64,000 nt of DNA, from positions 4,340,001 through 4,404,000 of the forward strand of contig NZ_CP013692.1 in NCBI RefSeq assembly GCF_001477625.1. Reading direction: 5' to 3'. Under the pieces are notes generated by a model, which saw only the letters and a program-made list of their open reading frames with translations, was not told where the DNA came from and did not search any database. Shown here piece by piece: positions 21,722-29,411 of the stretch. The number at the start of each line of letters is the position of its first letter. Within the stretch, counting starts at the first letter, position 1. A program made the translations under genes and the position numbers. This DNA is from Paucibacter sp. KCTC 42545 (GTDB lineage: Bacteria > Pseudomonadota > Gammaproteobacteria > Burkholderiales > Burkholderiaceae_C).

Positions 21722-21851
21722 CGTGGTTCGAGCTAAGAGGGTGCTGGGCAGTATTTCATAGGTCTAGGTCGCTTCGCCCCGAGCTGCCTTTGTGGCTTTG
21801 TTCTTTCTGTGCTTTGGGCCTATTCACCCCGTTTCGGTGCAAGTTCTGGCA

Positions 21852-23198
21852 TCAATAGGCATGGGCTTCGATGGTTTTCTTGACCCGCTCCAGCGCGTCC
21901 CGCAGCACCTCCAGCGGCACCGAGCCGAGTGCCAAGCGCAGCGCTTGCGGGGCGGGGCCGGTCGAGAAGGGCTGGGCTGTTGCGACCGAGATGCCTTGGG
22001 ACAAAAGCGCCATCGCGACCCGGTCGGCACGCTGCTCTTCGCGTAGCGGTAGCCAGGCGAAGTAGGACGCGGGGTGGCGGATGCAGCTCAGGTCGCCCAG
22101 CACTTCGCTGACCAGGCTTTGCCGGGCCTGGGCGTCTTGGCGCTTTTGCTCCTCCAAGCTGGCCACCGTGCCGTCCTCCAGCCAGCCGCAAGCAATCGCC
22201 GTCATCAAGCCCGGGGCGTTCCAGGTGGTGGCGCGGATGGCGCGTTCGATCTGCACCAGCCACGGCGCCGGTGCCACCACAAAGCCGACCCGCAGCCCGG
22301 CCGCCACGTTCTTGGACAGTCCGCTGACATAGACCGTCAGCTCGGGCGCCAGCGTCGCCAGCGGTGGCGGGGCATGGCGTTCAAGAAAGGCATAGGCCGC
22401 GTCCTCGATGATCAGCAGGCCATGCTGCCGCGCCACCTCGACGAGGGCCTGCCGGTGCGCGCTGCTCATCACCCAGCCCATGGGGTTGTGCAGGGTGGGC
22501 ATGGTGTAGATGGCACGCACGCGGCGGCGTTGGCACAAGGCGCGCAGAGCTTCGGGGTCAGGGCCTTGGCCGGCGGCCGGCAGGGGGGCTAGCTCCAGAC
22601 GATGCGTCTCGGCCAGCAGCTTGAAGCCGGGATAGCTCAGCGCGTCAATTGCCACCAGATCGCCCGGCTGCAGCAAGGCCATCACCGTGGTGGCCAAGCC
22701 ATGCTGCGCGCCAGTGACCAGGGCGACTTGTTGGCCATTCACACCTAAGCCGCGTTGCTGCAGATGTCGCGCCACCGCCGCCCGTTCATGCGCGCGGCCG
22801 CCATGCGGCGAGTAACGCAGCAGCGCCTCCAGATTGCCCGCCGTGGCCAGCAGGCGCAGCGCGCTGCGCAGCAGTTCCGCCTGGCCCGGCATGGCGGGGT
22901 AGTTGAAGTTCAGATCGAGCATGCCGTCGGGTGTGGCCTGCTGGTCCAACCCATGCGCTTGCGGCAGCTTGGCCTCGCGCACAAAAGTGCCACGGCCGGT
23001 TTCGCCGCTGACCAAGCCCATGGCCTCTAACTCCGCATACACACGGCTGGCGGTGACCAGGGCCATGCCTTCCTTGCGCGCCAAATCGCGGTGGGTGGGC
23101 AGGCGGGTGCCGGGGGCCAAGCGGCCGGCCTGAATCTCGGCCGCAAAGCGGTCGACCACTTGTTTGTACCGGGCGCGCACCATGGGCAATGTATCCAT
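21852..23198 (-). CDS. MocR-type GntR/aminotransferase transcriptional regulator
   Basis: A 448-residue PdxR/MocR-type regulator: an N-terminal GntR winged helix (GTRLPTHRDLARKEG) joined to a class I aminotransferase-like domain with the PLP lysine in SGLSKNVAAGLRVGF. I chose the ATG at 23198; the longer open frame runs into the divergent gene. It lies head to head with an EamA exporter gene, the usual arrangement in which the regulator controls its neighbour in response to PLP plus an amino acid or amine. An inverted repeat overlaps the start codon and is a candidate operator. Confidence 0.9.
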   Translation of the reverse strand: MDTLPMVRARYKQVVDRFAAEIQAGRLAPGTRLPTHRDLARKEGMALVTASRVYAELEAMGLVSGETGRGTFVREAKLPQAHGLDQQATPDGMLDLNFNYPAMPGQAELLRSALRLLATAGNLEALLRYSPHGGRAHERAAVARHLQQRGLGVNGQQVALVTGAQHGLATTVMALLQPGDLVAIDALSYPGFKLLAETHRLELAPLPAAGQGPDPEALRALCQRRRVRAIYTMPTLHNPMGWVMSSAHRQALVEVARQHGLLIIEDAAYAFLERHAPPPLATLAPELTVYVSGLSKNVAAGLRVGFVVAPAPWLVQIERAIRATTWNAPGLMTAIACGWLEDGTVASLEEQKRQDAQARQSLVSEVLGDLSCIRHPASYFAWLPLREEQRADRVAMALLSQGISVATAQPFSTGPAPQALRLALGSVPLEVLRDALERVKKTIEAHAY

Positions 23199-23218
23199 GA
23201 CAATTAATTGAATGTCAT
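23197..23218. promoter_or_regulatory. Candidate MocR operator
   Basis: ATGACA (23197-23202) and TGTCAT (23213-23218) form an inverted repeat with a 10-base AT-rich spacer in the divergent promoter region. It overlaps the start of the MocR gene, which suggests autoregulation. Confidence 0.4.
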
Positions 23219-23340
23219 CATTCTCTTGCCTAGCATGGCCGCAGGCAAACCCCTCAAACCCGAGGTGGACGCCAGGCCATGCACCAGGAAAGCTCTGCGC
23301 AAGCGGGCTCGGGTGATATGGCGCCAAGGGAGCGCGTGCG

Positions 23341-24285
23341 GTGAAGCAGCAAGAACAAAATGGGCAGAACGCCTTGGCCCCGCGCCTTGATGGCGAACAC
23401 GAGGGTGAACGTGAGGGCGGGCCCCATGTGAGCCTGCGCGGCTGGGTCAACGGCTTTATCGGGGTGCTGATCTTCAGCGCCTCCTTGCCGGCCACCCGGG
23501 TGGCGGTGCAGGAATTCACGCCGCTCTTTCTGACGGCGGCACGGGCCAGCATTGCTGCCTTCTTGGCCTTGGGCCTTTTGTTGCTGTTCAGGGCACCGCG
23601 CCCGGCGCGTCAGCAATTGGGCTCGCTGGCGCTGGTGGCGTTCGGCGTGGTCTTGGGCTTCCCGATCTTGACGGCGCTGGCCTTGCAACACCTCAGCTCC
23701 GCCCATTCCATCGTCTTCCTCGGCTTGCTGCCACTGGCCACCGCCGCCTTCGCGGTGCTGCGTGGCGGCGAGCGGCCCCGGCCGGTGTTCTGGGTTTTCT
23801 CGGTTCTGGGCAGCGCTTTGGTGGTGGGCTTTGCCTTTTCCCAAGGCCTCAGCGCGGCGCCCGTGGGCGACTTGTTGATGTTGCTGGCCATTGTGGTGTG
23901 CGGCCTGGGCTATGCCGAAGGCGCCAAGCTCTCGCGCACGCTGGGCGGCTGGCAAGTGATCAGCTGGGCCTTGCTGCTGGCCTGGCCCTTCATGGCGGTG
24001 CTGGCTTGGCAAACCCAGCCAGCGCAGTTCAGCGGCATCTCAATGCCGGCCTGGTTCAGCCTGGGCTATGTCTCGGTGTTCAGCATGCTGATCGGCTTTG
24101 TCTTCTGGTACCGCGGCTTGGCCCAGGGCGGCATTGCGGCCGTGGGCCAGTTGCAGCTCTTGCAACCCTTCTTCGGTTTGGCTTTGGCCGCCACTTTGCT
24201 GCATGAGCAGGTCAGCCCCGGCATGCTGGGCGTGACGCTGGGGGTGATTCTTTGCGTGGCGGGGGCGAGAAGGTTCTCGCGCTAG
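23341..24285 (+). CDS. EamA/DMT family transporter
   Basis: A 314-residue inner-membrane protein of the drug/metabolite transporter (EamA) family, with about ten hydrophobic helices in two related halves. The start used is GTG at 23341; the first 30 residues are hydrophilic, so a GTG near 23428 is an alternative. Family members export amino acids and related metabolites. The divergent MocR regulator 142 bases away suggests control by that protein. It ends seven bases from the convergent ABC exporter gene. Confidence 0.88.
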   Translation: MKQQEQNGQNALAPRLDGEHEGEREGGPHVSLRGWVNGFIGVLIFSASLPATRVAVQEFTPLFLTAARASIAAFLALGLLLLFRAPRPARQQLGSLALVAFGVVLGFPILTALALQHLSSAHSIVFLGLLPLATAAFAVLRGGERPRPVFWVFSVLGSALVVGFAFSQGLSAAPVGDLLMLLAIVVCGLGYAEGAKLSRTLGGWQVISWALLLAWPFMAVLAWQTQPAQFSGISMPAWFSLGYVSVFSMLIGFVFWYRGLAQGGIAAVGQLQLLQPFFGLALAATLLHEQVSPGMLGVTLGVILCVAGARRFSR

Positions 24286-24292
24286 CTTGGCC

Positions 24293-26449
24293 TCAGGCCT
24301 GCACGCTGCGTAAATCCTGGGCGATGCGCCCGCCCTGCAGGGCGATGACACGCTGGGCGGCGGCGATGGTCTCGGGCCGGTGGGCAATGACGATTTTGGT
24401 CAGCGGCAGCTGGCGCAGTGAGGCGTTGACCTGGCGTTCCTTGTCCACATCCAGGGCGCTGGTGGCTTCGTCCAGGAACAGGAATTGCGGCTTTTTGTAC
24501 AAGGCCCGGGCCAGCAGCACGCGCTGGCGCTGGCCGCCGGAGAGGCTGTGGCCCATATCGCCAATCAGGCTCTGAAAGCCCATGGGCATGGCGACGATGT
24601 CCTCAAACACGCAGGCCAGGCGGGCGCATTGCTGCACCCATTCGGCGTCGGCATCGGGGTCGAAAAAGCTGATGTTGTCGGCAATGCTGCCGGCAAAGAG
24701 CTGGTCGTCCTGCATCACCGTGCCGATGCGTTGGCGCCAGGCCGCCGTACCAATCTTTTCCAGCGCCTGCTCACCCAGCAGGATGGCGCCCGACTGCGGT
24801 GCGTGGATGCCCAGCATCAGCTTGAGCAAGCTGGTCTTGCCGCAACCCGAGGGGCCGATGATGGCGACCGACTCGCCCGGCTCGATGCGCAGCGAGCAAT
24901 GCGCCAGCACCAGCGGTTCGCCGTCGGCGTAGCGGAAGCTGACGTCGCGCAACTCCAGCGCGGCGCTGTCGGGCGGCGCGGCCACCAGGGCTTGTTGCGC
25001 AGCTTCGGGCGGCGTCAGCACGATGTCGGCCAGGCGCTCGCCTTGCAGGCGCAGCATGCGCAGCTCCACCGTTTTGTCGATCAAGCCGGCCAGGCGCAGG
25101 CTGAATTGCTCTTTGTAGGCCAGAAAGGCGAACAACATGCCCACCGACAACTCGCGGTCCAGCACCAGCAGGGCGCCCAGCCAGACGATGGCCACCCGCT
25201 CCAGCCCGAACAAGAGCTTGTTGCCCACGCCCATCCAGAGGTCGAGTCGGCGGATGTGGATGCCCGCGTTCATCTGCTCCACCACCAGATTGGCATAGCT
25301 GGCGCTACGCTCGGCCTGGGCGTTGAAGAGCTTGATGGCCTGGGCGCCGCGCAGCGATTCAAGAAAGTGGCCGTTCTGGCGCGCTTCGTGAACCAAGGCT
25401 TCTTCCGAGGCCTCGCGCAGCGGCCTGAAGAAGGCCCAGCGCAGCCCGGCATAAGCCGCCACGGCCAGCATTGCCACCGCGCTCAGGCGCGGGCTGTAAA
25501 CCCACATCATGGCCAGCGTCAGCAGCACCATGGCACCGTCCAGCAGCGCTTCGGCGAACTGGGTGGAGAAGGCGCGTTGAATCGTCTGCACGCTGCCGAA
25601 GCGCGACCAGATATCGCCGATCTGGCGCTTTTCAAACCAGTCCAACGGCAGCCGCATCAGATGCGCAAACACCTGGCTCAGCCACTGCACATTCAGCGTG
25701 GCCGAGAGATACAGCACCGCCCAGGAGCGCAGCGCCCCCACGCCCACCTGCAAGAGCACCAGCAGGCCAAAGCCCAGGCCCAGGGTGACCAGCAGGTCGC
25801 GGTCGGCGCTGACCAACACCCCGTCCACCACCCACTGCAGCAAGAAGGGCGACAGCAGGGCCAGCAGCTCCAGCGTCAGCGCCAGGCCCAAAACCAGCGC
25901 CAGTGAGCGCCTCAGCCCGGTGATCCGCCCCAGCAACTGCCGCCAGCGCAGTGGCGCCGGTCGGGGCTGTGGGGCGAAGTCAGCGCCCGCTCGCAGCTCC
26001 AGCGCGATGCCGGTGAAGTGCTTGGACAAGTCCGCCAGCTTGAGCCTGCGGCGGCCATGGGCCGGGTCGATGATGTGGGCCTCGTCGCCCTGCACCCGCT
26101 CCAGCACCACGAAGTGATTGAAGTCCCAGTGCAGGATGCAGGGCAGATGCAGCTGGGCCAAATGAGCCGGTTCGGCGCGCAGGGCTCGGCTGGTCAGGCC
26201 CAGTTGCGTGGCCATGCGCACCAAGTCGGCCATGGTGGCGCCCTTGAGCGAGAGCGAGAACTGCGTGCGCAGCTGGCGCAAATCGCAATGCCGGCCTTGC
26301 GCGCTGGCAATCATGGCCAGGCAGGCCAGGCCGCATTCGGCGCCCTCGGTCTGCAGAATGACTGGCATCTGGCCGCGGCCGCGCCAGCCCAGGCTCAGGC
26401 GTTCAAGAAGGCGATGTGAGGACGAGGATGCTTCAGACACGTTGGGCAA
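24293..26449 (-). CDS. Peptidase-containing ABC exporter (C39 peptidase, bacteriocin/peptide type)
   Basis: A 718-residue exporter that removes double-glycine leaders and pumps the peptide across the inner membrane. The N-terminal C39 peptidase is intact: Cys39 in EGAECGLACLAMIA, His112 in HWDFNHFVVLE and Asp128 in HIIDPAHG. The membrane domain follows (about 165-450), then an ABC ATPase with GPSGCGKTSLL (Walker A), LSGGQRQRVLLARAL (signature) and FLFLDEATSALD (Walker B). It overlaps the hlyD-like gene by 17 bases, and a precursor with a GG leader lies just upstream. This is the CvaB/RaxB/LagD class. No TolC-like gene is present in the cluster. Confidence 0.95.
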   Translation of the reverse strand: MPNVSEASSSSHRLLERLSLGWRGRGQMPVILQTEGAECGLACLAMIASAQGRHCDLRQLRTQFSLSLKGATMADLVRMATQLGLTSRALRAEPAHLAQLHLPCILHWDFNHFVVLERVQGDEAHIIDPAHGRRRLKLADLSKHFTGIALELRAGADFAPQPRPAPLRWRQLLGRITGLRRSLALVLGLALTLELLALLSPFLLQWVVDGVLVSADRDLLVTLGLGFGLLVLLQVGVGALRSWAVLYLSATLNVQWLSQVFAHLMRLPLDWFEKRQIGDIWSRFGSVQTIQRAFSTQFAEALLDGAMVLLTLAMMWVYSPRLSAVAMLAVAAYAGLRWAFFRPLREASEEALVHEARQNGHFLESLRGAQAIKLFNAQAERSASYANLVVEQMNAGIHIRRLDLWMGVGNKLLFGLERVAIVWLGALLVLDRELSVGMLFAFLAYKEQFSLRLAGLIDKTVELRMLRLQGERLADIVLTPPEAAQQALVAAPPDSAALELRDVSFRYADGEPLVLAHCSLRIEPGESVAIIGPSGCGKTSLLKLMLGIHAPQSGAILLGEQALEKIGTAAWRQRIGTVMQDDQLFAGSIADNISFFDPDADAEWVQQCARLACVFEDIVAMPMGFQSLIGDMGHSLSGGQRQRVLLARALYKKPQFLFLDEATSALDVDKERQVNASLRQLPLTKIVIAHRPETIAAAQRVIALQGGRIAQDLRSVQA

Positions 26450-27686
26450 GGCTCAAGATGGGCTCAAAAATCCACTCGATCAGGCGGCGCCGTTCCAGCA
26501 TCACATCGGCATCCAGCTGCATGCCGGCGGCCAAGGGCTGGGCCTGGCCGTAAGCCGACACGGTTTGCCGGTCCAGCTTGACGGTGATGCGGTACAGCGG
26601 CTCGCTGCCCGGGCCTTGGCTCAGCGCGGCGGGCAGGTTCAAGCCGGCCAGCTCGGCCGGGCTCAGCGGTGTGCGTGAGACCTGCAGCACGCTGCCACTT
26701 TGCTGACCGAATTTTTGATAGGGAAAAGCTTGATAGCGCAGCTGCACCGCCTGCTGCGCACGCACAAAACCGACCGCGCTGGAGGGCGCGAACAGCTGCG
26801 CCAGCATCTGCGTTTGCGCCGGCAGCAAGCTGGCCAGCGGCGCCGCGCTGCTGACGCTTTGGCCCGGCTCGGCCTGCAAGGTGGACACAACGCCGTCGCT
26901 GGGCGCGCGCAGCACCAAGCGGCGCCGGCCTTCCGTTTCCAGCCCCTGCTGCTGCAAGGCGGCGAGGTCACGGCTGATCTCGCCCTGCAGCACCTGGCTG
27001 CGCAGCGGCAACTCTCGTGCTTGGGCATCTACCGCTTCCAGATCACGCTGCAGCGCTTCGCGTTGGCGCTCCAAGGCTTGGGCTTGGGCGCGCAGGCCCA
27101 GCAATTCCTCGCGCTTGCTTTGCACTTGGGCGGTGGAGATGAATTGATCGTTCTTCAAGGCCTCCAGCCGAGCCAGCGCCTCGGCGGCCAGGCTCAGGCG
27201 TTCGGCATGCAGGGCGCGCTCGTCCTGCAACTGGCGCAACTCGCGCTGCAAGCCCAGGCGCCGCTGCGCCAGGGCGCTTTGCTGGGTTTCCAGCAAGCGC
27301 TGTTGCTGTTCGGCCGTCTGCCCCAGGCTTTGCTGGCGGGCGCTGAGGTTTTTGGCGATGTCTTCCGGCGCCTGGCTGGCGCTGTCCAGGGCCAGCACAA
27401 ACAGCACATCCCCTTGCTTGACCTGCTGACCTTCGCTCACCAGCCGGCTCAGCACGGTGGCAGTTTGCGGCGCATTGATGCGCAAGACGCCGCGGTCGGG
27501 CACCAAATAGCCGCTGACCCGCGCCTTGCGGGTGTATTCGGCCGTGCTTAAAAACACGCCGACCAAGAACAAACTGCCCACGGCCGCAGCGGTGAGCAGT
27601 TGGAGCGACAGCGGTGGCAGGACTTGCACCTGACCCAGCCAGCCTTTTTGTTCTTGGCCAGCCAGGGCTTCGGGTCTGAAAAGCAT
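26433..27686 (-). CDS. HlyD-family secretion adaptor
   Basis: A 417-residue periplasmic adaptor of the CvaA/RaxA/HlyD class. It has a short cytoplasmic N-terminus, one membrane helix (about residues 26-50), a lipoyl half (GVLRINAPQTATV), a long coiled coil rich in Leu, Gln and Arg (about 105-245) and the return half (RLVLRAPSDGVVSTLQAEPG). It links the peptidase-containing exporter to an outer-membrane channel. It overlaps the exporter gene and follows the precursor gene, with a hairpin in between. Confidence 0.93.
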   Translation of the reverse strand: MLFRPEALAGQEQKGWLGQVQVLPPLSLQLLTAAAVGSLFLVGVFLSTAEYTRKARVSGYLVPDRGVLRINAPQTATVLSRLVSEGQQVKQGDVLFVLALDSASQAPEDIAKNLSARQQSLGQTAEQQQRLLETQQSALAQRRLGLQRELRQLQDERALHAERLSLAAEALARLEALKNDQFISTAQVQSKREELLGLRAQAQALERQREALQRDLEAVDAQARELPLRSQVLQGEISRDLAALQQQGLETEGRRRLVLRAPSDGVVSTLQAEPGQSVSSAAPLASLLPAQTQMLAQLFAPSSAVGFVRAQQAVQLRYQAFPYQKFGQQSGSVLQVSRTPLSPAELAGLNLPAALSQGPGSEPLYRITVKLDRQTVSAYGQAQPLAAGMQLDADVMLERRRLIEWIFEPILSLAQRV

Positions 27687-27723
27687 GCGGACCTAGAAAA
27701 AGCGAACTCCGCTGTTGTGTTGG

Positions 27724-27743
27724 GATACCGCGCTTGCGGTATC
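27724..27743. terminator. Hairpin between precursor and secretion genes
   Basis: GATACCGC (27724-27731) and GCGGTATC (27736-27743) make a perfect 8-bp stem with a GCTT loop, 16 bases past the precursor stop codon. No T-tract follows on the minus strand, so partial termination or mRNA stabilisation fits better than full termination. It would allow more precursor than exporter to be made. Confidence 0.5.
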
Positions 27744-27759
27744 GGCTGGGGGTGGCTGC

Positions 27760-27942
27760 TTACCAGCCGCCGCGCGGTGTCGGTGCTTCGGCTTCAATGG
27801 CCAGCACGGTGGTGGGTTCGACAATCCAGCCGCCGCGTGGGGTGCCGCCAGAAACCTGTTGCAGCAAATCAAGGCTGATTTCCACTGGGCCAACATCGGT
27901 GTTCGAGATTGTTGCGACAGGGGTTTGGTCTTGGGTGTTCAT
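27760..27942 (-). CDS. Double-glycine leader peptide precursor (candidate secreted peptide)
   Basis: A 60-residue precursor. Residues 1-33 look like a double-glycine leader: EISLDLLQQVSGG has hydrophobic residues at -4 (Val), -7 (Leu) and -12 (Ile) before the Gly-Gly, as C39 peptidases need. The predicted 27-residue product (34-60) begins TPRGGW and ends TPRGGW, joined by an acidic, hydrophobic middle (IVEPTTVLAIEAEAP). It has no cysteine and a net charge near -1, which is unlike typical cationic bacteriocins. The two hexapeptides are coded by 27826-27843 and 27763-27780 (16 of 18 bases identical). It is followed by the HlyD and C39-ABC genes and preceded by the luxR-type gene. I know no described family with this product. 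Confidence 0.82.
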   Translation of the reverse strand: MNTQDQTPVATISNTDVGPVEISLDLLQQVSGGTPRGGWIVEPTTVLAIEAEAPTPRGGW

Positions 27943-27968
27943 GTGGGCATCCGTTTGTTGAACTCACT

Positions 27969-27998
27969 CTGTTGAGTGCATGAGTTGAATTTCAACAG
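27969..27998. promoter_or_regulatory. Nested inverted repeats upstream of the precursor
   Basis: CTGTTGA (27969-27975) and TCAACAG (27992-27998) are perfect inverted arms. Within the region, GTTGAA-T-TTCAAC (27984-27996) is a second perfect repeat. They lie 27-56 bases before the start codon, where the -10 and 5' leader would be. They may be a second operator or a leader hairpin. Confidence 0.4.
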
Positions 27999-28018
27999 AC
28001 CGATGCAAGTGAGGTAAC

Positions 28019-28040
28019 TGTCAACTCTGACACTTGTCAG
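28019..28040 (-). promoter_or_regulatory. Precursor promoter: -35 TTGACA with adjacent lux-box-like operator
   Basis: On the minus strand TTGACA (28024-28019) is a perfect -35 hexamer. No good -10 is visible, as expected for an activated promoter. Two bases upstream lies CTGACAAGTGTCAG (28040-28027), a perfect 6+6 inverted repeat with a 2-base centre, placed where LuxR-type activators bind next to the -35. The same 11-mer GACAAGTGTCA recurs upstream of the luxR gene. Confidence 0.65.
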
Positions 28041-28077
28041 CGTGACTGGCTTGGCATTAATCGGGGAAAAGTGTGCT

Positions 28078-28797
28078 CTATCTGATCAGACCGAAACGCA
28101 GTGCTTTCAGCACCGCCTGGTGTTTGGTCGTGCAGTCGAGTTTTCGCATCGCATTGCTGATGTGAAGAACCGCTGTTCTTTCCGAAATACTGAGGATGGT
28201 GCCGACTTCCCAGGCGGTCTTTCCGTCCATCGTCCAACGCAAAGCTTCAAGCTCGCGAGGCGTGAGGTGCATTTTGGGCGATAAAGCACCTTGGGATTTT
28301 GGCAAGACTACCCGCCAAGCCGCTTCTTGCGCGTAAACGGCAAATAGTTGTAAGTCGGCGACCAGCCGAGTCAGCTCGACAGCGTTGCTCGGCAGCGGAT
28401 CGCTCCGATCCATGCCAAACATGAAATGCCGACCTTCTGGCATGTGGAGGGCGAGAGCGATGCCGGTCCTGTAGCCAAACTGTGCCTGTTCTTCCCAGAG
28501 ATCAGCCTGACCGCAGGACGCGTAAGTAGTCTGATTCCAGATGATGGGGACGCTTTGGCGTTTGCAATGCTGAGTGACTGGGCAACGCCGCCAAGTGTCG
28601 CGATCTTGGAAGTGGGTGGAGTAGGAGTCCGGTGTGTTGTCCACCGTTTCAAAGTCGGAAACGCCCAGGGTATGGTCGACCACCACCGTGGCTGACACCG
28701 TCGCAAAACCCAGACCCTGCGCAAAGCGAATGATTTCGCTGCGGAACTGGTCGCGGGATTGGGCCTCGAGTACCGATTGGTAACCCCCCTGCAGCAT
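28078..28797 (-). CDS. LuxR-type regulator with autoinducer-binding-like domain
   Basis: A 239-residue regulator: an N-terminal autoinducer-binding-type domain (about 15-160) and a C-terminal LuxR/GerE helix-turn-helix (about 172-235, LTPRELEALRWTMDGKT and SISERTAVLHISNAMRKL). Aligning on the spacing of TraR/LuxR, Pro71 and Trp85 are kept (Pro73, Trp87 here), but Trp57 is Tyr59, Tyr61 is Phe63 and the ligand-holding Asp70 is Cys72. A normal AHL ligand is therefore doubtful. No luxI is nearby, so it is a LuxR solo. It ends 135 bases before the precursor start and has its own upstream operator. Base composition is visibly lower in GC than the flanks. Confidence 0.88.
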   Translation of the reverse strand: MLQGGYQSVLEAQSRDQFRSEIIRFAQGLGFATVSATVVVDHTLGVSDFETVDNTPDSYSTHFQDRDTWRRCPVTQHCKRQSVPIIWNQTTYASCGQADLWEEQAQFGYRTGIALALHMPEGRHFMFGMDRSDPLPSNAVELTRLVADLQLFAVYAQEAAWRVVLPKSQGALSPKMHLTPRELEALRWTMDGKTAWEVGTILSISERTAVLHISNAMRKLDCTTKHQAVLKALRFGLIR

Positions 28798-28886
28798 CGC
28801 ATTCGTCCAAATTTAGGCGGATCGTTCGTGATGCATCGAACGAAAGTGCCGTTGTTCCCTGACAAGGTTTACAGCTATCGAATTAC

Positions 28887-28908
28887 GACAAGTGTCATCA
28901 CACTTGTC
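28887..28908. promoter_or_regulatory. Inverted-repeat operator between luxR and its divergent neighbour
   Basis: GACAAGTGT (28887-28895) and ACACTTGTC (28900-28908) are perfect 9-base arms around CATC. The left half continues into GACAAGTGTCA, the same 11-mer as in the precursor promoter. It lies about 90-110 bases upstream of luxR and about 60 before the plus-strand ATG at 28968, so it may serve both genes. Confidence 0.65.
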
Positions 28909-28967
28909 ATATTCCAAGCGTGAGCGCTTGAGCTTTGTTCCCTGCCTCAATTTTCAGAATTGTTCTT

Positions 28968-29339
28968 ATGACCCCAGCTTGGATTGTGTACGCGTGGCCA
29001 CGAGTTTTGTGTAAGGTATTGCATGTGCATCAACTACAGTTCGCGCATTTGAGCACTCAAGTGTTGGTTGCCGGCGACGCCAATCGCCCAGCTCTCGGGC
29101 AAACCCTGTGGCAAGGTGACGACGGTAGCTCGCGGGCCGGTGTGGCCTGGGATTGGGTCAGCATGTCGGAAGGGGTGGTGGCCATGGTCGACCCGATGGC
29201 TTTGATCACCAATGTGCAGTTCTTGACGCCGGCCGGCGAGGTGCTGGCGCCGTTTGAATCAGCGCGCCAGCTCAACGAGATCGTCCATGCCTTGCCTTGG
29301 CAGCATGAGGTGCAGCGGGCCTTGTCGGGGCTGCACTGA
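28968..29339 (+). CDS. Hypothetical protein divergent from luxR
   Basis: A protein of up to 123 residues with no recognised domain. The C-terminal 80 residues look like a folded cytoplasmic protein (GVAWDWVSMSEGVVAMVDP, then SARQLNEIVHALPW). The start is uncertain: ATG at 28968, or GTG at 29025 with AAGG upstream, which would remove a hydrophobic N-terminus. If 28968 is right, WIVYAWPRVLCKVL might be a short membrane segment. It shares the luxR upstream region and its operator. An immunity or accessory role in the peptide system is possible but not shown. Confidence 0.6.
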   Translation: MTPAWIVYAWPRVLCKVLHVHQLQFAHLSTQVLVAGDANRPALGQTLWQGDDGSSRAGVAWDWVSMSEGVVAMVDPMALITNVQFLTPAGEVLAPFESARQLNEIVHALPWQHEVQRALSGLH

Positions 29340-29411
29340 GGCTGAACCGCAGCGCGAGACTTTGGGATTCAGCTGAACGGCACGTCACCGATGCGTTTGA
29401 GCGCGCAAGCC

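Noticed and set aside
24293..27942. A lasso, lanthipeptide or radical-SAM modified peptide cluster
   Set aside because: No cyclase, dehydratase or radical-SAM gene is in the neighbourhood and the core has no cysteine. The product may be unmodified or use a distant enzyme.
28078..28797. A standard LuxR-LuxI quorum-sensing pair
   Set aside because: No acyl-homoserine lactone synthase occurs in the window, and the Asp that binds the signal is replaced.
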